From NCBI GenBank assembly GCA_045627705.1, contig JAZQOE010000007.1, forward strand, positions 1-19,005: a DNA stretch of 19,005 bases, given 5' to 3'. Positions within the stretch are counted from its first letter, which is position 1, and the number at the start of each line of letters is the position of its first letter. Shown one piece after another: positions 7,584 to 16,010 of this stretch. The notes beneath the pieces are model-generated. The model did not search any database. It was not told the DNA's origin and worked only from the letters and a program-made list of their open reading frames with translations. The position numbers were made by a program, and so were the translations under genes. The stretch is from JBMNHG01 sp045627705. GTDB lineage: Bacteria; Verrucomicrobiota; Kiritimatiellia; RFP12; JBMNHG01.

Positions 7584-7766
7584 CATTGAAGTGGAATCAG
7601 CGTAGCAAGAAGATCGGACTCGTGGCAACCCATATCGACGTTTCGGCCCTTGCGGCGGAATATATTGCTTAAGGGGACAGCAACTAGATTTCCCCACAGA
7701 GATTTTGAAGGCATTCGTTCCAACCGGTTGCTGTCATGTGGTCTGGACTTGAGTGCTACAGGGATC
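7584..7766. other. Non-coding gap with a GGGGA/TCCCC inverted repeat
   Basis: No convincing gene is seen here. Two small signals are present. GGGGA at 7673-7677 and TCCCC at 7691-7695 are 5-bp complementary arms, and the left arm reads GGGGACAG like the REP-like repeat at 6086. CAACCGGTTG at 7721-7730 is a perfect 10-bp palindrome upstream of the broken gene. A minus-strand open frame across 7583-7858 has no recognisable similarity. Confidence 0.4.
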
Positions 7767-8160
7767 ATGAAGGGATTCATTCTCGCAGGAACGTTGGCAC
7801 TGGGACTTGTCGCGGTCGCGCAAGCACAGGAAGCGACGATAAGCCAAGCCGTCGCCAAGCCAGAAGCAGCGATTCGAACAAACTTGCGGGCGCCGGATCG
7901 TTGTTACCGACGAATCGCACGGTTGAGACGATTGGCGAGTTCCCGAATGCGGTCCGGCTTTACCGGCGGCTGCTCGCTGACGCCCCGGATCATTCGGTGG
8001 TCATCTGCTCGGCCGGATTGAAGTGGACGAACACGGCAGGACGACATTCATCTCCGATCCGTCTGGCGACCGTTGCTACCAGATTGCGTCGGACATGAAT
8101 GCAAGCGCGGTGATGGAACGGCTCAGGGGGATTTTCCGCCCCGGCGGGTACGCTGAATAA
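7767..8160 (+). pseudogene. Remnant of a secreted nucleoside hydrolase-like gene
   Basis: Three pieces of one apparent protein lie in three plus-strand frames. From the ATG at 7767, frame one encodes a clean signal peptide (MKGFILAGTLALGLVAVAQA). Frame two (about 7880-8024) encodes NAVRLYRRLLADAPDHSVVI, which resembles the mid-region of inosine-uridine-type nucleoside hydrolases. Frame three, ending in TAA at 8158-8160, encodes VDEHGRTTFISDPSGD and a C-terminal tail as in that family. The N-terminal DxDxxxDD calcium site and the segment between mid-region and C-terminus are absent, so both frameshifts and internal deletions have occurred. The identification rests on recall of family patterns and is moderate; that the reading frame is broken is clearer. 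A terminator follows at 8214. Confidence 0.5.
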
Positions 8161-8213
8161 ATACTTCAATGGATTATCATAAATATATGGAAATCGGCGT
8201 ACTGCGTTAGATT

Positions 8214-8231
8214 GCGGCGCGCCGCTTTTTT
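8214..8231 (+). terminator. Palindromic terminator after the broken nucleoside hydrolase gene
   Basis: GCGGCGCGCCGC, a perfect 12-bp palindrome, is followed by six T on the plus strand. It lies 53 bp after the remnant's stop codon and faces the M42 peptidase gene end at 8240. Its survival supports a formerly functional plus-strand gene here. Confidence 0.55.
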
Positions 8232-8239
8232 AAGGTATG

Positions 8240-9322
8240 TCAAAAACCGATACGGGGGAATGTCGGATTGGCCGGGAGGGCACAAAGTGTCGCCGCGAGA
8301 AGCCTGATGGAGTTCTCGACGTCGGAAAGGCTCAACACTTCGACGGGGCTGTGCATATAGCGCAGCGGGATGGAAATCAAGCCGGCCGGACAACCGCCAT
8401 GCTGGAGACGCAGCGCCCAGGCGTTGGTGCTGCTGCCGCGATTGCGGACCTGTCGCTGGACGTCGATCGAAAGCACCTTGGCGGAATCCTCGATCAAAGT
8501 CCGGAGTCCCTGGTCGTATGTCGGCCCAAAGCAGACGATCGGACCCTTGCCAACGCGCACATCGCCGACCTGGCGCTTGTCGTTGCCGGGAGTGTCCGAC
8601 GCGAATCCGACATCGACGCAAATGCCGACATGCGGATGGATGTCGAAGGCCGCAGTTGAGCCGCCGACAAGGCCGACTTCTTCCTGGACACTCGCGACCA
8701 TGTGTACCGCGACGTTGAGCTTTTCGCCGGCGACAGCGCGCAATGTCTCGGCGATGACAAATGCGCCGACGCGGTTGTCGAAGCCACGGCACGAAACGCG
8801 GTCGCCGCAGAGTTTGCGCCAGCCAGTATCGATTACAGCAGGGGCGCCTAACTCAACGGCTTCCTCGGCCTCCGCGCGGGAGGAAGCGCCGATATCGACA
8901 GTGAGATCCGTTATGTCTTTAGGCGCGACATTATCCTTTTCGGAAGCGCTCATCAAATGTGGCGGGCGAACGCCGAAGACACCGTTTACGCGCTTGCCGC
9001 CGCGGCCCTGGATGATGATGCGTTCGCCGGCGAGAAGCGGGACTGTGACACCTCCAACGGTTGTCATCACAAGCATTCCGCTATCGTCGATATACTGCAC
9101 CATGAAACCGATTTCATCGCAATGTCCCTCGATCATCACCCGCGTTGCGGCAGATGAATTGGTCGTGGCGATAAGATTGCCGTGGCGATCGAAGTAAACG
9201 GTGTCGGCAATCGGGCGCAGGTGGTCGGCAAGAAGCTTCTGGCCATCGAGTTCCCAACCAGATGGAGTCGGAAGCGCGAGGAGCTTTTGGAGAAGTTCGA
9301 AATCGGGTTGTTCGAAATTCAT
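8240..9322 (-). CDS. M42 family metallopeptidase (glutamyl aminopeptidase/PepA-like)
   Basis: M42 enzymes are cytosolic, di-metal, often dodecameric aminopeptidases that finish peptide degradation; some were annotated as endoglucanase FrvX/CelM. The 360-aa length is typical. The expected metal and catalytic residues are present in order: GHCDEIG (His67, Asp69), FDNRVG (Asp182), VQEEVG (Glu214/Glu215), CVDVGF (Asp237) and MHSPVEV (His324). The ATG is preceded by a perfect GGAGGT 9 nt upstream and lies 15 bp after the flavo-diiron stop, so the two are probably co-transcribed. No signal peptide is seen. No rho-independent terminator is seen in its own direction. Exact peptide preference is not predictable. 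Confidence 0.92.
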   Translation of the reverse strand: MNFEQPDFELLQKLLALPTPSGWELDGQKLLADHLRPIADTVYFDRHGNLIATTNSSAATRVMIEGHCDEIGFMVQYIDDSGMLVMTTVGGVTVPLLAGERIIIQGRGGKRVNGVFGVRPPHLMSASEKDNVAPKDITDLTVDIGASSRAEAEEAVELGAPAVIDTGWRKLCGDRVSCRGFDNRVGAFVIAETLRAVAGEKLNVAVHMVASVQEEVGLVGGSTAAFDIHPHVGICVDVGFASDTPGNDKRQVGDVRVGKGPIVCFGPTYDQGLRTLIEDSAKVLSIDVQRQVRNRGSSTNAWALRLQHGGCPAGLISIPLRYMHSPVEVLSLSDVENSIRLLAATLCALPANPTFPRIGF

Positions 9323-9337
9323 GGCGCGACCTCCAGA

Positions 9338-10504
9338 TCAACCGTTGCATAGTTCGGTTGCGAGAGCCTCGAGCTCGGCGGTGCTTGCGGCATCGAGCGC
9401 CGACTTGATGTGGACCGTGGTCGCGGCGAAGCGGATATCCTTCGACTTTTCGAACATGCCCATCATAATGCGCGCGGCGGCGGGAGCCCAAGTGCCGTTT
9501 TCGATGAAGGCGACAAGACGGTTCTGGAAGTTGCGCTCGGTGAGGTGGGCGATGAAGGTGCGCATGAACGGGAAAATGTCGGCATTGTAGGTTGTCGTCG
9601 CGAAGACGATCTTGCCATAGCGGAAGGCGTCCTCGACAGCCTCGGCCATGTCATCGCGGGCGAGATCGAAGAGACTCACCTTCGGGCATCCCTTCGACTC
9701 AAGCATGTCGGCGAGTTTTTGGACGGCGGCCCTGGTGTGTCCGTAAACCGAAGTGTAGGCGATCACGACTCCATCGCTTTCGGGACGATATGAACTCCAG
9801 GTATCGTATTGCGCAATCGCATGCGCGATGGCCTCGCCCTGCAGGACTGGGCCATGGAGCGGGCAGACGGTAGCGATATCAAGCGTCGCGGCCTTCTTGA
9901 GCAGAGCCTGGACCTGGGCGCCGAATTTGCCGACAATGCCGATGAAATAGCGGCGGGCCTCGCAATCCCAGGGCTGGTCAACATCAAGGGCGCCGAATTT
10001 GCCAAAGCCGTCGGCGGAAAAGAGAACCTTGTCGGCGGCATCGTAAGTGACCATCACTTCCGGCCAGTGGACCATCGGCGCCGACACGAAAGCAAGCGTA
10101 TGGCGGCCAAGCGCGAGGGTGTCGCCCTCCTTCACGACAATGCGGCGGTCTTCCCACTGCTTCCCGAAGAAGTTCTGCATCATTCGGAAGGCCTGGGCGG
10201 AAGAGACGATCTTCGCTTCGGGAAAGCGCTCCATGAAAGCGGCGATGTTCGCGGAGTGGTCTGGCTCCATGTGCTGTACGACCAGGAAATCTGGCTTGCT
10301 GTCGCCGATGACGGCGCCAAGATTCGTCAGCCACGCTTCGAGGAAACGGGCATCGACGGTATCCATTACCGCGATCTTCCCATCGACGATCACGTAGGAA
10401 TTGTATGCCATGCCATCGGGCACCATGTACTGGCCTTCGAAGAGATCGATATCGTGATCGTTGACGCCGATGTAGGCGATATCGGAAGAAATCCGAGTGT
10501 TCAT
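9338..10504 (-). CDS. fprA: A-type flavo-diiron protein (FprA/ROO family)
   Basis: These cytosolic flavoproteins reduce oxygen to water or nitric oxide to nitrous oxide and protect anaerobes. The 388-aa protein has the two-domain layout. The N-terminal metallo-beta-lactamase-like domain carries the diiron ligands in HMEPDH (His78, Glu80, Asp82, His83), VHWPE (His146), SADGFG (Asp165) and CPLHGP (His217). A C-terminal flavodoxin domain begins near residue 243 with the FMN loop YTSVYGHT. No rubredoxin extension is fused, so an external electron donor is needed. The start is the ATG at 10504 with GGAG 9 nt upstream; the frame stays open upstream only as antisense to galE. The hairpin after galE ends just 17 nt before this ATG. 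The M42 peptidase follows at 15 bp. Confidence 0.92.
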   Translation of the reverse strand: MNTRISSDIAYIGVNDHDIDLFEGQYMVPDGMAYNSYVIVDGKIAVMDTVDARFLEAWLTNLGAVIGDSKPDFLVVQHMEPDHSANIAAFMERFPEAKIVSSAQAFRMMQNFFGKQWEDRRIVVKEGDTLALGRHTLAFVSAPMVHWPEVMVTYDAADKVLFSADGFGKFGALDVDQPWDCEARRYFIGIVGKFGAQVQALLKKAATLDIATVCPLHGPVLQGEAIAHAIAQYDTWSSYRPESDGVVIAYTSVYGHTRAAVQKLADMLESKGCPKVSLFDLARDDMAEAVEDAFRYGKIVFATTTYNADIFPFMRTFIAHLTERNFQNRLVAFIENGTWAPAAARIMMGMFEKSKDIRFAATTVHIKSALDAASTAELEALATELCNG

Positions 10505-10520
10505 GCGAGGTTCTCCAAAC

Positions 10521-10552
10521 AAAAAAAGCGCGATGGCGCGGGGCCATCGCGC
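10521..10552 (-). terminator. Intrinsic terminator after galE
   Basis: On the minus strand a 10-bp perfect stem (GCGCGATGGC with its complement, 10528-10552, loop of 5) is followed by seven T (10521-10527). It begins 17 bp after the galE stop and is the strongest hairpin terminator seen in the window. It closes the polysaccharide gene run. The next gene's ribosome site begins within about 10 nt of the T tract. Confidence 0.8.
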
Positions 10553-10569
10553 GGTTGAGGGGGAAAAGA

Positions 10570-11547
10570 TCAGTTGGCTGGCGCGTAGCCGTTGGGATGG
10601 GCCTTGTGCCACTTCCATGCGGACTCGACAATCTGATCGATCTGCGTGAAGCGGGGAGACCAGCCGAGTTCCGTGCGTGCGCGGCCAACGCCCGCAACGA
10701 GGCGGGCGGGGTCGCCGGCGCGGCGGGCGCCCATCACGGCCTTGATTGGGTCGCCTGTGATGCGCCGGGCGGACTCGATGACCTCGAGGACCGAGAATCC
10801 GTTTCCTATGCCGAGGTTGTAGGCGCCCTGGCCGTGCTGTTCGAGGGCGCGCAGGTGGGCGTCGCCGAGGTCGAGCACGTGCACATAGTCGCGGAGGCAG
10901 GATCCGTCGGGTGTGTCGTAATCGGTGCCGAAGACGGTGACATGGTCGCTCTGGCCGAGCGCGACGCGCAGGACGAGCGGAATCAGGTGCGTCTCGATGG
11001 CGTGGGCTTCGCCGAGCGTATCGGTAGCACCGCAGGCGTTGAAGTAGCGGAGGGCGGCCCAATTGAGGCCGTGTATTTCGCCATACCAGCGGAGCATCTG
11101 CTCGATCATGAGCTTCGATTCGCCGTATGGATTCGTCGGATGCTGGGGCGTGCCTTCGACGATTGTCGGCGTCGGGGGCTGTCCAAAAGTGGCGCAGGAC
11201 GACGAGAATACGATCTGGCCTACGCCGGCGAGACGCATTGCCTCGAGGAGGTTGAAGGTGCCGACCACGTTGTTCTGGAAATAGCGTTCGGGATGCTGCA
11301 TCGATTCGCCGACAAGGGCGTATGCGGCGAAGTGCATCACTGCGTCCGGGCGAACCTTGGCGACGGCGTCGCGAATCTGTTCCGGATTGCGGAGATCGCC
11401 GATGATCAACGGGACATCGGCTGGAAGCGCCTCGCGGTGCCCGCACTCAAGATTGTCGAATACCGCGACATCATGCCCGGAAGCACGAAGCATGGAGACA
11501 ACCACGCTTCCGATATAGCCGGCGCCGCCTGTGACAAATACCTTCAT
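10570..11547 (-). CDS. galE: UDP-glucose 4-epimerase
   Basis: GalE interconverts UDP-glucose and UDP-galactose (some members also the N-acetyl forms) in the cytosol, supplying sugar donors for surface polysaccharides. The 325-aa protein is a short-chain dehydrogenase of the extended type. It shows the NAD-binding TGGAGYIG (6-13), HFAAYALVGES, the catalytic SSSCATFG, NPYGESK (the YxxxK pair), RYFNACGA and a C-terminal RRAGDPA substrate segment. Length is normal. The start ATG has CGAGG 8 nt upstream. It lies 33 bp after the Wzc-like kinase and is the last gene before a strong terminator, so it is probably the distal gene of the polysaccharide operon. Confidence 0.95.
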   Translation of the reverse strand: MKVFVTGGAGYIGSVVVSMLRASGHDVAVFDNLECGHREALPADVPLIIGDLRNPEQIRDAVAKVRPDAVMHFAAYALVGESMQHPERYFQNNVVGTFNLLEAMRLAGVGQIVFSSSCATFGQPPTPTIVEGTPQHPTNPYGESKLMIEQMLRWYGEIHGLNWAALRYFNACGATDTLGEAHAIETHLIPLVLRVALGQSDHVTVFGTDYDTPDGSCLRDYVHVLDLGDAHLRALEQHGQGAYNLGIGNGFSVLEVIESARRITGDPIKAVMGARRAGDPARLVAGVGRARTELGWSPRFTQIDQIVESAWKWHKAHPNGYAPAN

Positions 11548-11580
11548 TAAAAGCCTCGCTACGTGAAATCGGGGAAAGAA

Positions 11581-14091
11581 TCAAACTTCGTCGTCGACAT
11601 CCAGTACGCTTTGGTTCTGCGAGGGAGCTGGCGTGGCGGGTGTCTGCGGCTCGCTATCATTGGCGGCATGCGTGTTTGACGCCGTGGAGGAATCATGGAT
11701 CCGGACCGAGCCGGAATCCGACGTATCGATATGCTCCGACGCGCTCGAATAGTAGCGGCCATACTTGCCGTACCTCCCATAGCGATAGCCGTACGAGTAA
11801 CCATAGGAAGCGTAGTCGTAGTTGCTGACATACGCGCCACGGCCGAAATCGACATCGTTCACGACTACGCCAAGGACTCGCGAACCGGCTTCGGTGAAGC
11901 GGCGGAGCGCATGGCGGATCGCCAAGAAGCGGCTGCGATCTGGACGGCAGATGAGAATCACCGACCCGACAAGCGTACCGAGAACAATCGAGTCGCTTAC
12001 GAGACCGAAAGGCGGTGAGTCGATGACCACGCGGTCATAGTTATCGCAAGCCCATTTTACGAAATCGACGACAATCGATGAACCGAGAAGGTCGGACGGG
12101 CTGATCTTGCTCGACGAGCGCGAAGTGACGATATCGAGATTCGCTGTGCCCGATGGAATGGGGAGCGAGGGAAACTTCGACTTGTCGCCATCGTACAGGG
12201 TGTGGAGAAGACTCGCGGGATGGTTCTCGCGCAAACCGAAGATTCGGGCCAGACGCGGACGGCGCATATCGAAGTCGATAAGGAGCGTCTTCCTGCCGGC
12301 AAGCGCAGATGCGGCGGCGATGTTGCAGGACGTGATTGTCTTGCCTTCAGCCGGCTGGGTCGAAACGACCAGCACCGACTTGGTTAGGTTGCGATAACGC
12401 GGGGAATCAAGCAGGCTTCGCAAACCGGCGAAGGCTTCCGCGACACGACTGAATCGACGTGCGACAGACATCTGCGCGAGTATTTCGCGCTTTGCATGCG
12501 GGACATGCGGAATAAGCGCAAGCACCTTCGTGTTCATGTGCTCTTCGATATCGGAGGTGCCTGTGATGCGATCCTCGAAACGATCGATGATCAAGATAAA
12601 GAGGAATCCGAGTATAAAGCCTGCAATCGGGCCAGCGGAGAATGCGACCGAGGCCTTGGGGCTGATCGGGGTTGTCGGGAGGATAGCCTGATTTACAACA
12701 GTCGTCGTAGTCGCCGACTGGTCGATAGCGAGCTGCGCCTCTTCCTCGCGGCGGAGAAGACTGTTATAGATTGTCTCATTCACGCCGCAATCGCGCTGCA
12801 GCTGCTCGAACTGCATACGCGCGCTCACGATCTGCACTTCAAGCGCCGAACTTTCAGCCTCGTTCTGTTCCTTCTTGAGTCGAAGCGCGGCAATTTGCTG
12901 CCTTAGCAGCTTGAGATTCGCCTCTGCTGTTTCGCGGGCGCGGCCGACGGCATCTGAATACTGACGCTGCGCAACAGCGAGAACTGCATCCTTTTCGATC
13001 ACGTCAGGATGCTTTGCAGTATAACGGCGCAGAAGCGCGTCGCGTTCCGCCATGACATTCTGCAGATGCTTTTGCGCATCGGCTATTTCTTCAGAACGCG
13101 GTACGCTCTCGGGAAGCGAACTCGCCTTCTCGGGATCCTTCGCGGCCTCATCAAGGATTGACAGGATTTCGATACCCTTGGTCTCTCCGCTTTCCATCGT
13201 GGCGAGACTGCTGTTCATCTGCATGAGGATGCTTTCGATCGTACGCTTCTGGCTTTCCATCACATCGATCTTGTTGGCAACACGGAAATCAAGGGCTGCC
13301 TGATCGGCCTCCTCGATACTGCGGCGGCGGGCCTCGCGGGTTGCCTTCAGGTAGGAGACCGCCTCATCCGCGGCAGATCGGTTTTGCTCGAGGGCGAACT
13401 TTTCCGCAGTCAACGAATAGGCATTGGCGATCGCCTGCGCGACCTCCGGCTTCGTGTGGGTCGCGCTGATGTCAATGAGGCGCGTATTGCGGCGGGGACT
13501 CATGGTTACGCTCGAAAAGAGCAGCATGTACATTTCCTCGTCGGAAAGCCCGAGATTCGGGAAGTCGGCGCGGACACGCTCCGCCACCATGTCGATCACC
13601 GCCCGGGAGCGCAGCTTGACCAGACGGGTGTTGAGGATTTCATCTGCCGATCCTTCCGTTTCATTGTAAACGGCAGTGGCACGATAGGCCTGTTTCGGAC
13701 GAACCATCATTTCGACCGTAGCCGTGGCACGGTAAACAACCGGCGCCGTCTTGTAATAGGCGAAACCGCAGGCCAGACCGAGCAGGATTGAAACGAGGAG
13801 CGTCGGCCATTTCTGCATCATCACGCGCAGGATGCGCTGGATGGACAGCGTTCCCAGCATGGAATCGTCATTGTTGCTATTGCCGCCGCCCTCGCCGCCA
13901 CCGCCATAGTATGCCGCGCCATACGTGCCGTTGCCATAAGCGTCTCCACCATACGCGGCGGCACCATACGTGGCGCCGCCACCGGAAACATAGTAGTATG
14001 CCGGGCCACGTCCATAATAGTATGCGGCATCGTGATTGGAGTGGCCGCCTTCTGACGTTTCGGATAACTTCTTTTCTTCTTTATCGCTCAT
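11581..14091 (-). CDS. Wzc-like polysaccharide co-polymerase with tyrosine autokinase domain
   Basis: This 836-aa inner-membrane protein would control chain length and export in Wzy-dependent pathways. Order: a cytosolic Gly/Tyr-rich head (residues 20-63, twelve Tyr), TM1 (about 96-114), a Wzz-type periplasmic region with predicted coiled coil (about 230-440), a proline-rich stretch and TM2 (about 483-502), then the BY-kinase domain. Walker A is QPAEGKT (Lys584), A' is LIDFDMR (Asp606, Asp608), Walker B is VVIDSPP (Asp691). Walker A has Ala where PGEGK is common. A C-terminal Tyr cluster with twelve Tyr (coding 11744-11838) precedes a further acidic, Ser/Pro-rich tail of about 54 residues, unlike Wzc where the cluster ends the protein. 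The start ATG has only a weak ribosome site. Kinase activity is inferred. Confidence 0.93.
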   Translation of the reverse strand: MSDKEEKKLSETSEGGHSNHDAAYYYGRGPAYYYVSGGGATYGAAAYGGDAYGNGTYGAAYYGGGGEGGGNSNNDDSMLGTLSIQRILRVMMQKWPTLLVSILLGLACGFAYYKTAPVVYRATATVEMMVRPKQAYRATAVYNETEGSADEILNTRLVKLRSRAVIDMVAERVRADFPNLGLSDEEMYMLLFSSVTMSPRRNTRLIDISATHTKPEVAQAIANAYSLTAEKFALEQNRSAADEAVSYLKATREARRRSIEEADQAALDFRVANKIDVMESQKRTIESILMQMNSSLATMESGETKGIEILSILDEAAKDPEKASSLPESVPRSEEIADAQKHLQNVMAERDALLRRYTAKHPDVIEKDAVLAVAQRQYSDAVGRARETAEANLKLLRQQIAALRLKKEQNEAESSALEVQIVSARMQFEQLQRDCGVNETIYNSLLRREEEAQLAIDQSATTTTVVNQAILPTTPISPKASVAFSAGPIAGFILGFLFILIIDRFEDRITGTSDIEEHMNTKVLALIPHVPHAKREILAQMSVARRFSRVAEAFAGLRSLLDSPRYRNLTKSVLVVSTQPAEGKTITSCNIAAASALAGRKTLLIDFDMRRPRLARIFGLRENHPASLLHTLYDGDKSKFPSLPIPSGTANLDIVTSRSSSKISPSDLLGSSIVVDFVKWACDNYDRVVIDSPPFGLVSDSIVLGTLVGSVILICRPDRSRFLAIRHALRRFTEAGSRVLGVVVNDVDFGRGAYVSNYDYASYGYSYGYRYGRYGKYGRYYSSASEHIDTSDSGSVRIHDSSTASNTHAANDSEPQTPATPAPSQNQSVLDVDDEV

Positions 14092-14138
14092 GGCATTGAC
14101 CGTGTAAATCCGTGTTTTTTGACTGTCGCCTCAAGCCG

Positions 14139-15848
14139 TTAGGCCATCTGTGCCGATTTTCCAGCGTCTGCCGACGCCGAATCACCGCGATCAACATTCT
14201 CCGCCTGCTCTCCATGCGAATGATGGTGGTGGTGATGGTGGTGACGAGAACCCTCATCGCCAGATATCACCGCGTCTGCGGAAACCTTGTCAACATTGTC
14301 CTTTGACCTTGGCAACATCGCCGGCATTACGGCAAGGCAGATGAACCACAGCGTTATGACCGCCGGAGAACGGAATGGCAGGTCAATCAAACTGTGGACG
14401 ACAACCGACATTGTTCCAATTGCCATGAACCAGACAAGCGGCGAAACACGGAAGACAAAGGCGCGGTCGCCATCCGTCCGGTCTGCGGCGGTCGCATCGA
14501 CGGGTGTCATCGCAAAACGGATAAAGCGGTACCAAGTCGGAATGAGCAATACGACGATCGTGCCAAGAAGCAGGCTTATCCCAATGACGCCATGCTCGCA
14601 AAGATATTGCATGAAATCATTGTGGACATTCGCGCGGCCCGCGGAGCGGAGATTCTTCCACTGCGACTGATCGACATACAGGCCGGCATACCGACGGAAA
14701 CCCCAGCCGCCCACGCCAGTCCACGGATGATCCTTCCAGATATCAGCGGCTATTCCAGAAAGGAACTTGCGGTCGCCACTAAACGGATTCTCGATTTCAA
14801 CCTTTGACTTGCCGGAGTCATCAGCCCTCGACGCCCCATCCTTCGCAGCGGCCTGGCTGGTTTTAGAAGCGCCTTCAACCTTCACTACACGCGCCTTCTG
14901 CCCAGCATGGAAGATAGTTCCAATCTCGCGACGTATCGCGTTGTCGGGATATGCCACAAAGAAAAGGAATGCCGCGGCGCCAACCGCAATGATTGCCGTG
15001 ACACCTATTCGAAGTTTCGTTGATTTTGTGACAAGCGGCCCTACATAAGCGATACCGTAAACAAATCCGAAAATCGCGATGCACCATGACATGCAGATCG
15101 CGGCGCGGCAAAGCGAAAACGTTGCGCCAAGAAGGTTCAAAGCCATGCAGGCGACTAGCCAATGCACCTTCGGATGATTTACTTCGTCCGCCATGGCATG
15201 GAGCAGCAATCCGATGCTAATGGCAAAGAGCAACGTGAAATACGAACCCGCATGGTTGGGATAGCCAAACGATGCGAAGAACTGGACCGGAATCTGCGTA
15301 ATCCAGAAAATCTTATCGGTACCCGATACGAATTGGATAATGCCAACAAACGAGAGCAGTGCGCCTGCGGCGACAAGGATCTTTAGCAGGTTTATCTTCG
15401 CCTTGCGGCTCAAGCCATGACGTATCGCTATCAGGATCGCGAAAACGGGCGAATACCAATAGAGCAACTGGCTTGATTCCGCCCTGTTCACGCACGACGG
15501 CCAACCAGCCATCGGAGGATCGGAATATTTCCAGACGCCAGATTCGACATCGTAGAAGAGTTCACATGGTCCATTCGCGCACTGGATTCCAAGGAAGGCG
15601 AGAAAGAAGATTCCCAGGTAAAATATTGGATCGCGCAATATGGAACGAATGATGCGCGAACGGCCTTCGCCATCGGTCTCGCCCTTCTTGAGAACAGGGA
15701 AAAGAACCGTCATCTCAACCAACGCGACAGCGAGCCAGGGGAGCGGGCTGTAGAAATCCGGCACGGTTCCACCACGCATCCAAGCAAGATATATGGCTAT
15801 GAAAGCCACATGGAGCATCACCGCTAGCCGAGGTAGGTTCTGTGCCAT
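14139..15848 (-). CDS. O-antigen polymerase/ligase family membrane protein (Wzy/WaaL-like)
   Basis: The 569-aa polytopic protein has about ten hydrophobic segments and the hallmark large loop of the O-antigen ligase superfamily: HPWTGVGGWGFR then NVHNDFMQYLCEHGVIG (the conserved His of this loop), followed by more membrane segments. Such proteins polymerise or transfer lipid-linked glycans at the periplasmic face. Next to a Wzc-like kinase and an OPX exporter, a Wzy-type polymerase is more likely than a lipid A ligase, but the fold cannot decide. The hydrophilic C-terminus carries eight consecutive His (14220-14243) followed by SHG. The ATG at 15848 was chosen because it directly precedes the first membrane segment; an in-frame TTG at 15932, with GGAAG upstream, would add 28 residues and is a real alternative. 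Confidence 0.85.
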   Translation of the reverse strand: MAQNLPRLAVMLHVAFIAIYLAWMRGGTVPDFYSPLPWLAVALVEMTVLFPVLKKGETDGEGRSRIIRSILRDPIFYLGIFFLAFLGIQCANGPCELFYDVESGVWKYSDPPMAGWPSCVNRAESSQLLYWYSPVFAILIAIRHGLSRKAKINLLKILVAAGALLSFVGIIQFVSGTDKIFWITQIPVQFFASFGYPNHAGSYFTLLFAISIGLLLHAMADEVNHPKVHWLVACMALNLLGATFSLCRAAICMSWCIAIFGFVYGIAYVGPLVTKSTKLRIGVTAIIAVGAAAFLFFVAYPDNAIRREIGTIFHAGQKARVVKVEGASKTSQAAAKDGASRADDSGKSKVEIENPFSGDRKFLSGIAADIWKDHPWTGVGGWGFRRYAGLYVDQSQWKNLRSAGRANVHNDFMQYLCEHGVIGISLLLGTIVVLLIPTWYRFIRFAMTPVDATAADRTDGDRAFVFRVSPLVWFMAIGTMSVVVHSLIDLPFRSPAVITLWFICLAVMPAMLPRSKDNVDKVSADAVISGDEGSRHHHHHHHHSHGEQAENVDRGDSASADAGKSAQMA

Positions 15849-16010
15849 AGCCTTTGTCCGAAATTCCGCAGTTGAACCACAGTCCAACCCCTTAAACGAA
15901 TGACGGAGCCGTACATCCCGGATCGCCTTCAAGCGACTTCCGCGGCACGGCCCCGTCCATCACGAGAACACTTACCACACAACGCGCGGATTCATGCTCT
16001 AACACTTTGA

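Noticed and set aside
7583..7858. 91-aa minus-strand open frame upstream of the YejE-like gene
   Set aside because: It does not resemble YejB or any known protein and overlaps the signal-peptide region of the broken plus-strand gene.
10505..11446. N-terminal extension of the flavo-diiron frame by about 314 residues
   Set aside because: The extension runs antisense-frame through galE and the terminator and is Arg/Pro-rich without domain content; the ATG at 10504 has a good ribosome site and starts the family-conserved sequence.
10555..11550. 331-aa plus-strand open frame opposite galE
   Set aside because: It mirrors galE almost exactly and has no domain pattern; shadow of codon bias.
13903..14022. 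Tandem repeat-like DNA rich in CCATAC/GGC triplets
   Set aside because: Considered as a repeat or CRISPR-like array, but it is simply the coding sequence of the Gly/Ala/Tyr-rich N-terminus of the Wzc-like kinase; there are no unique spacers.
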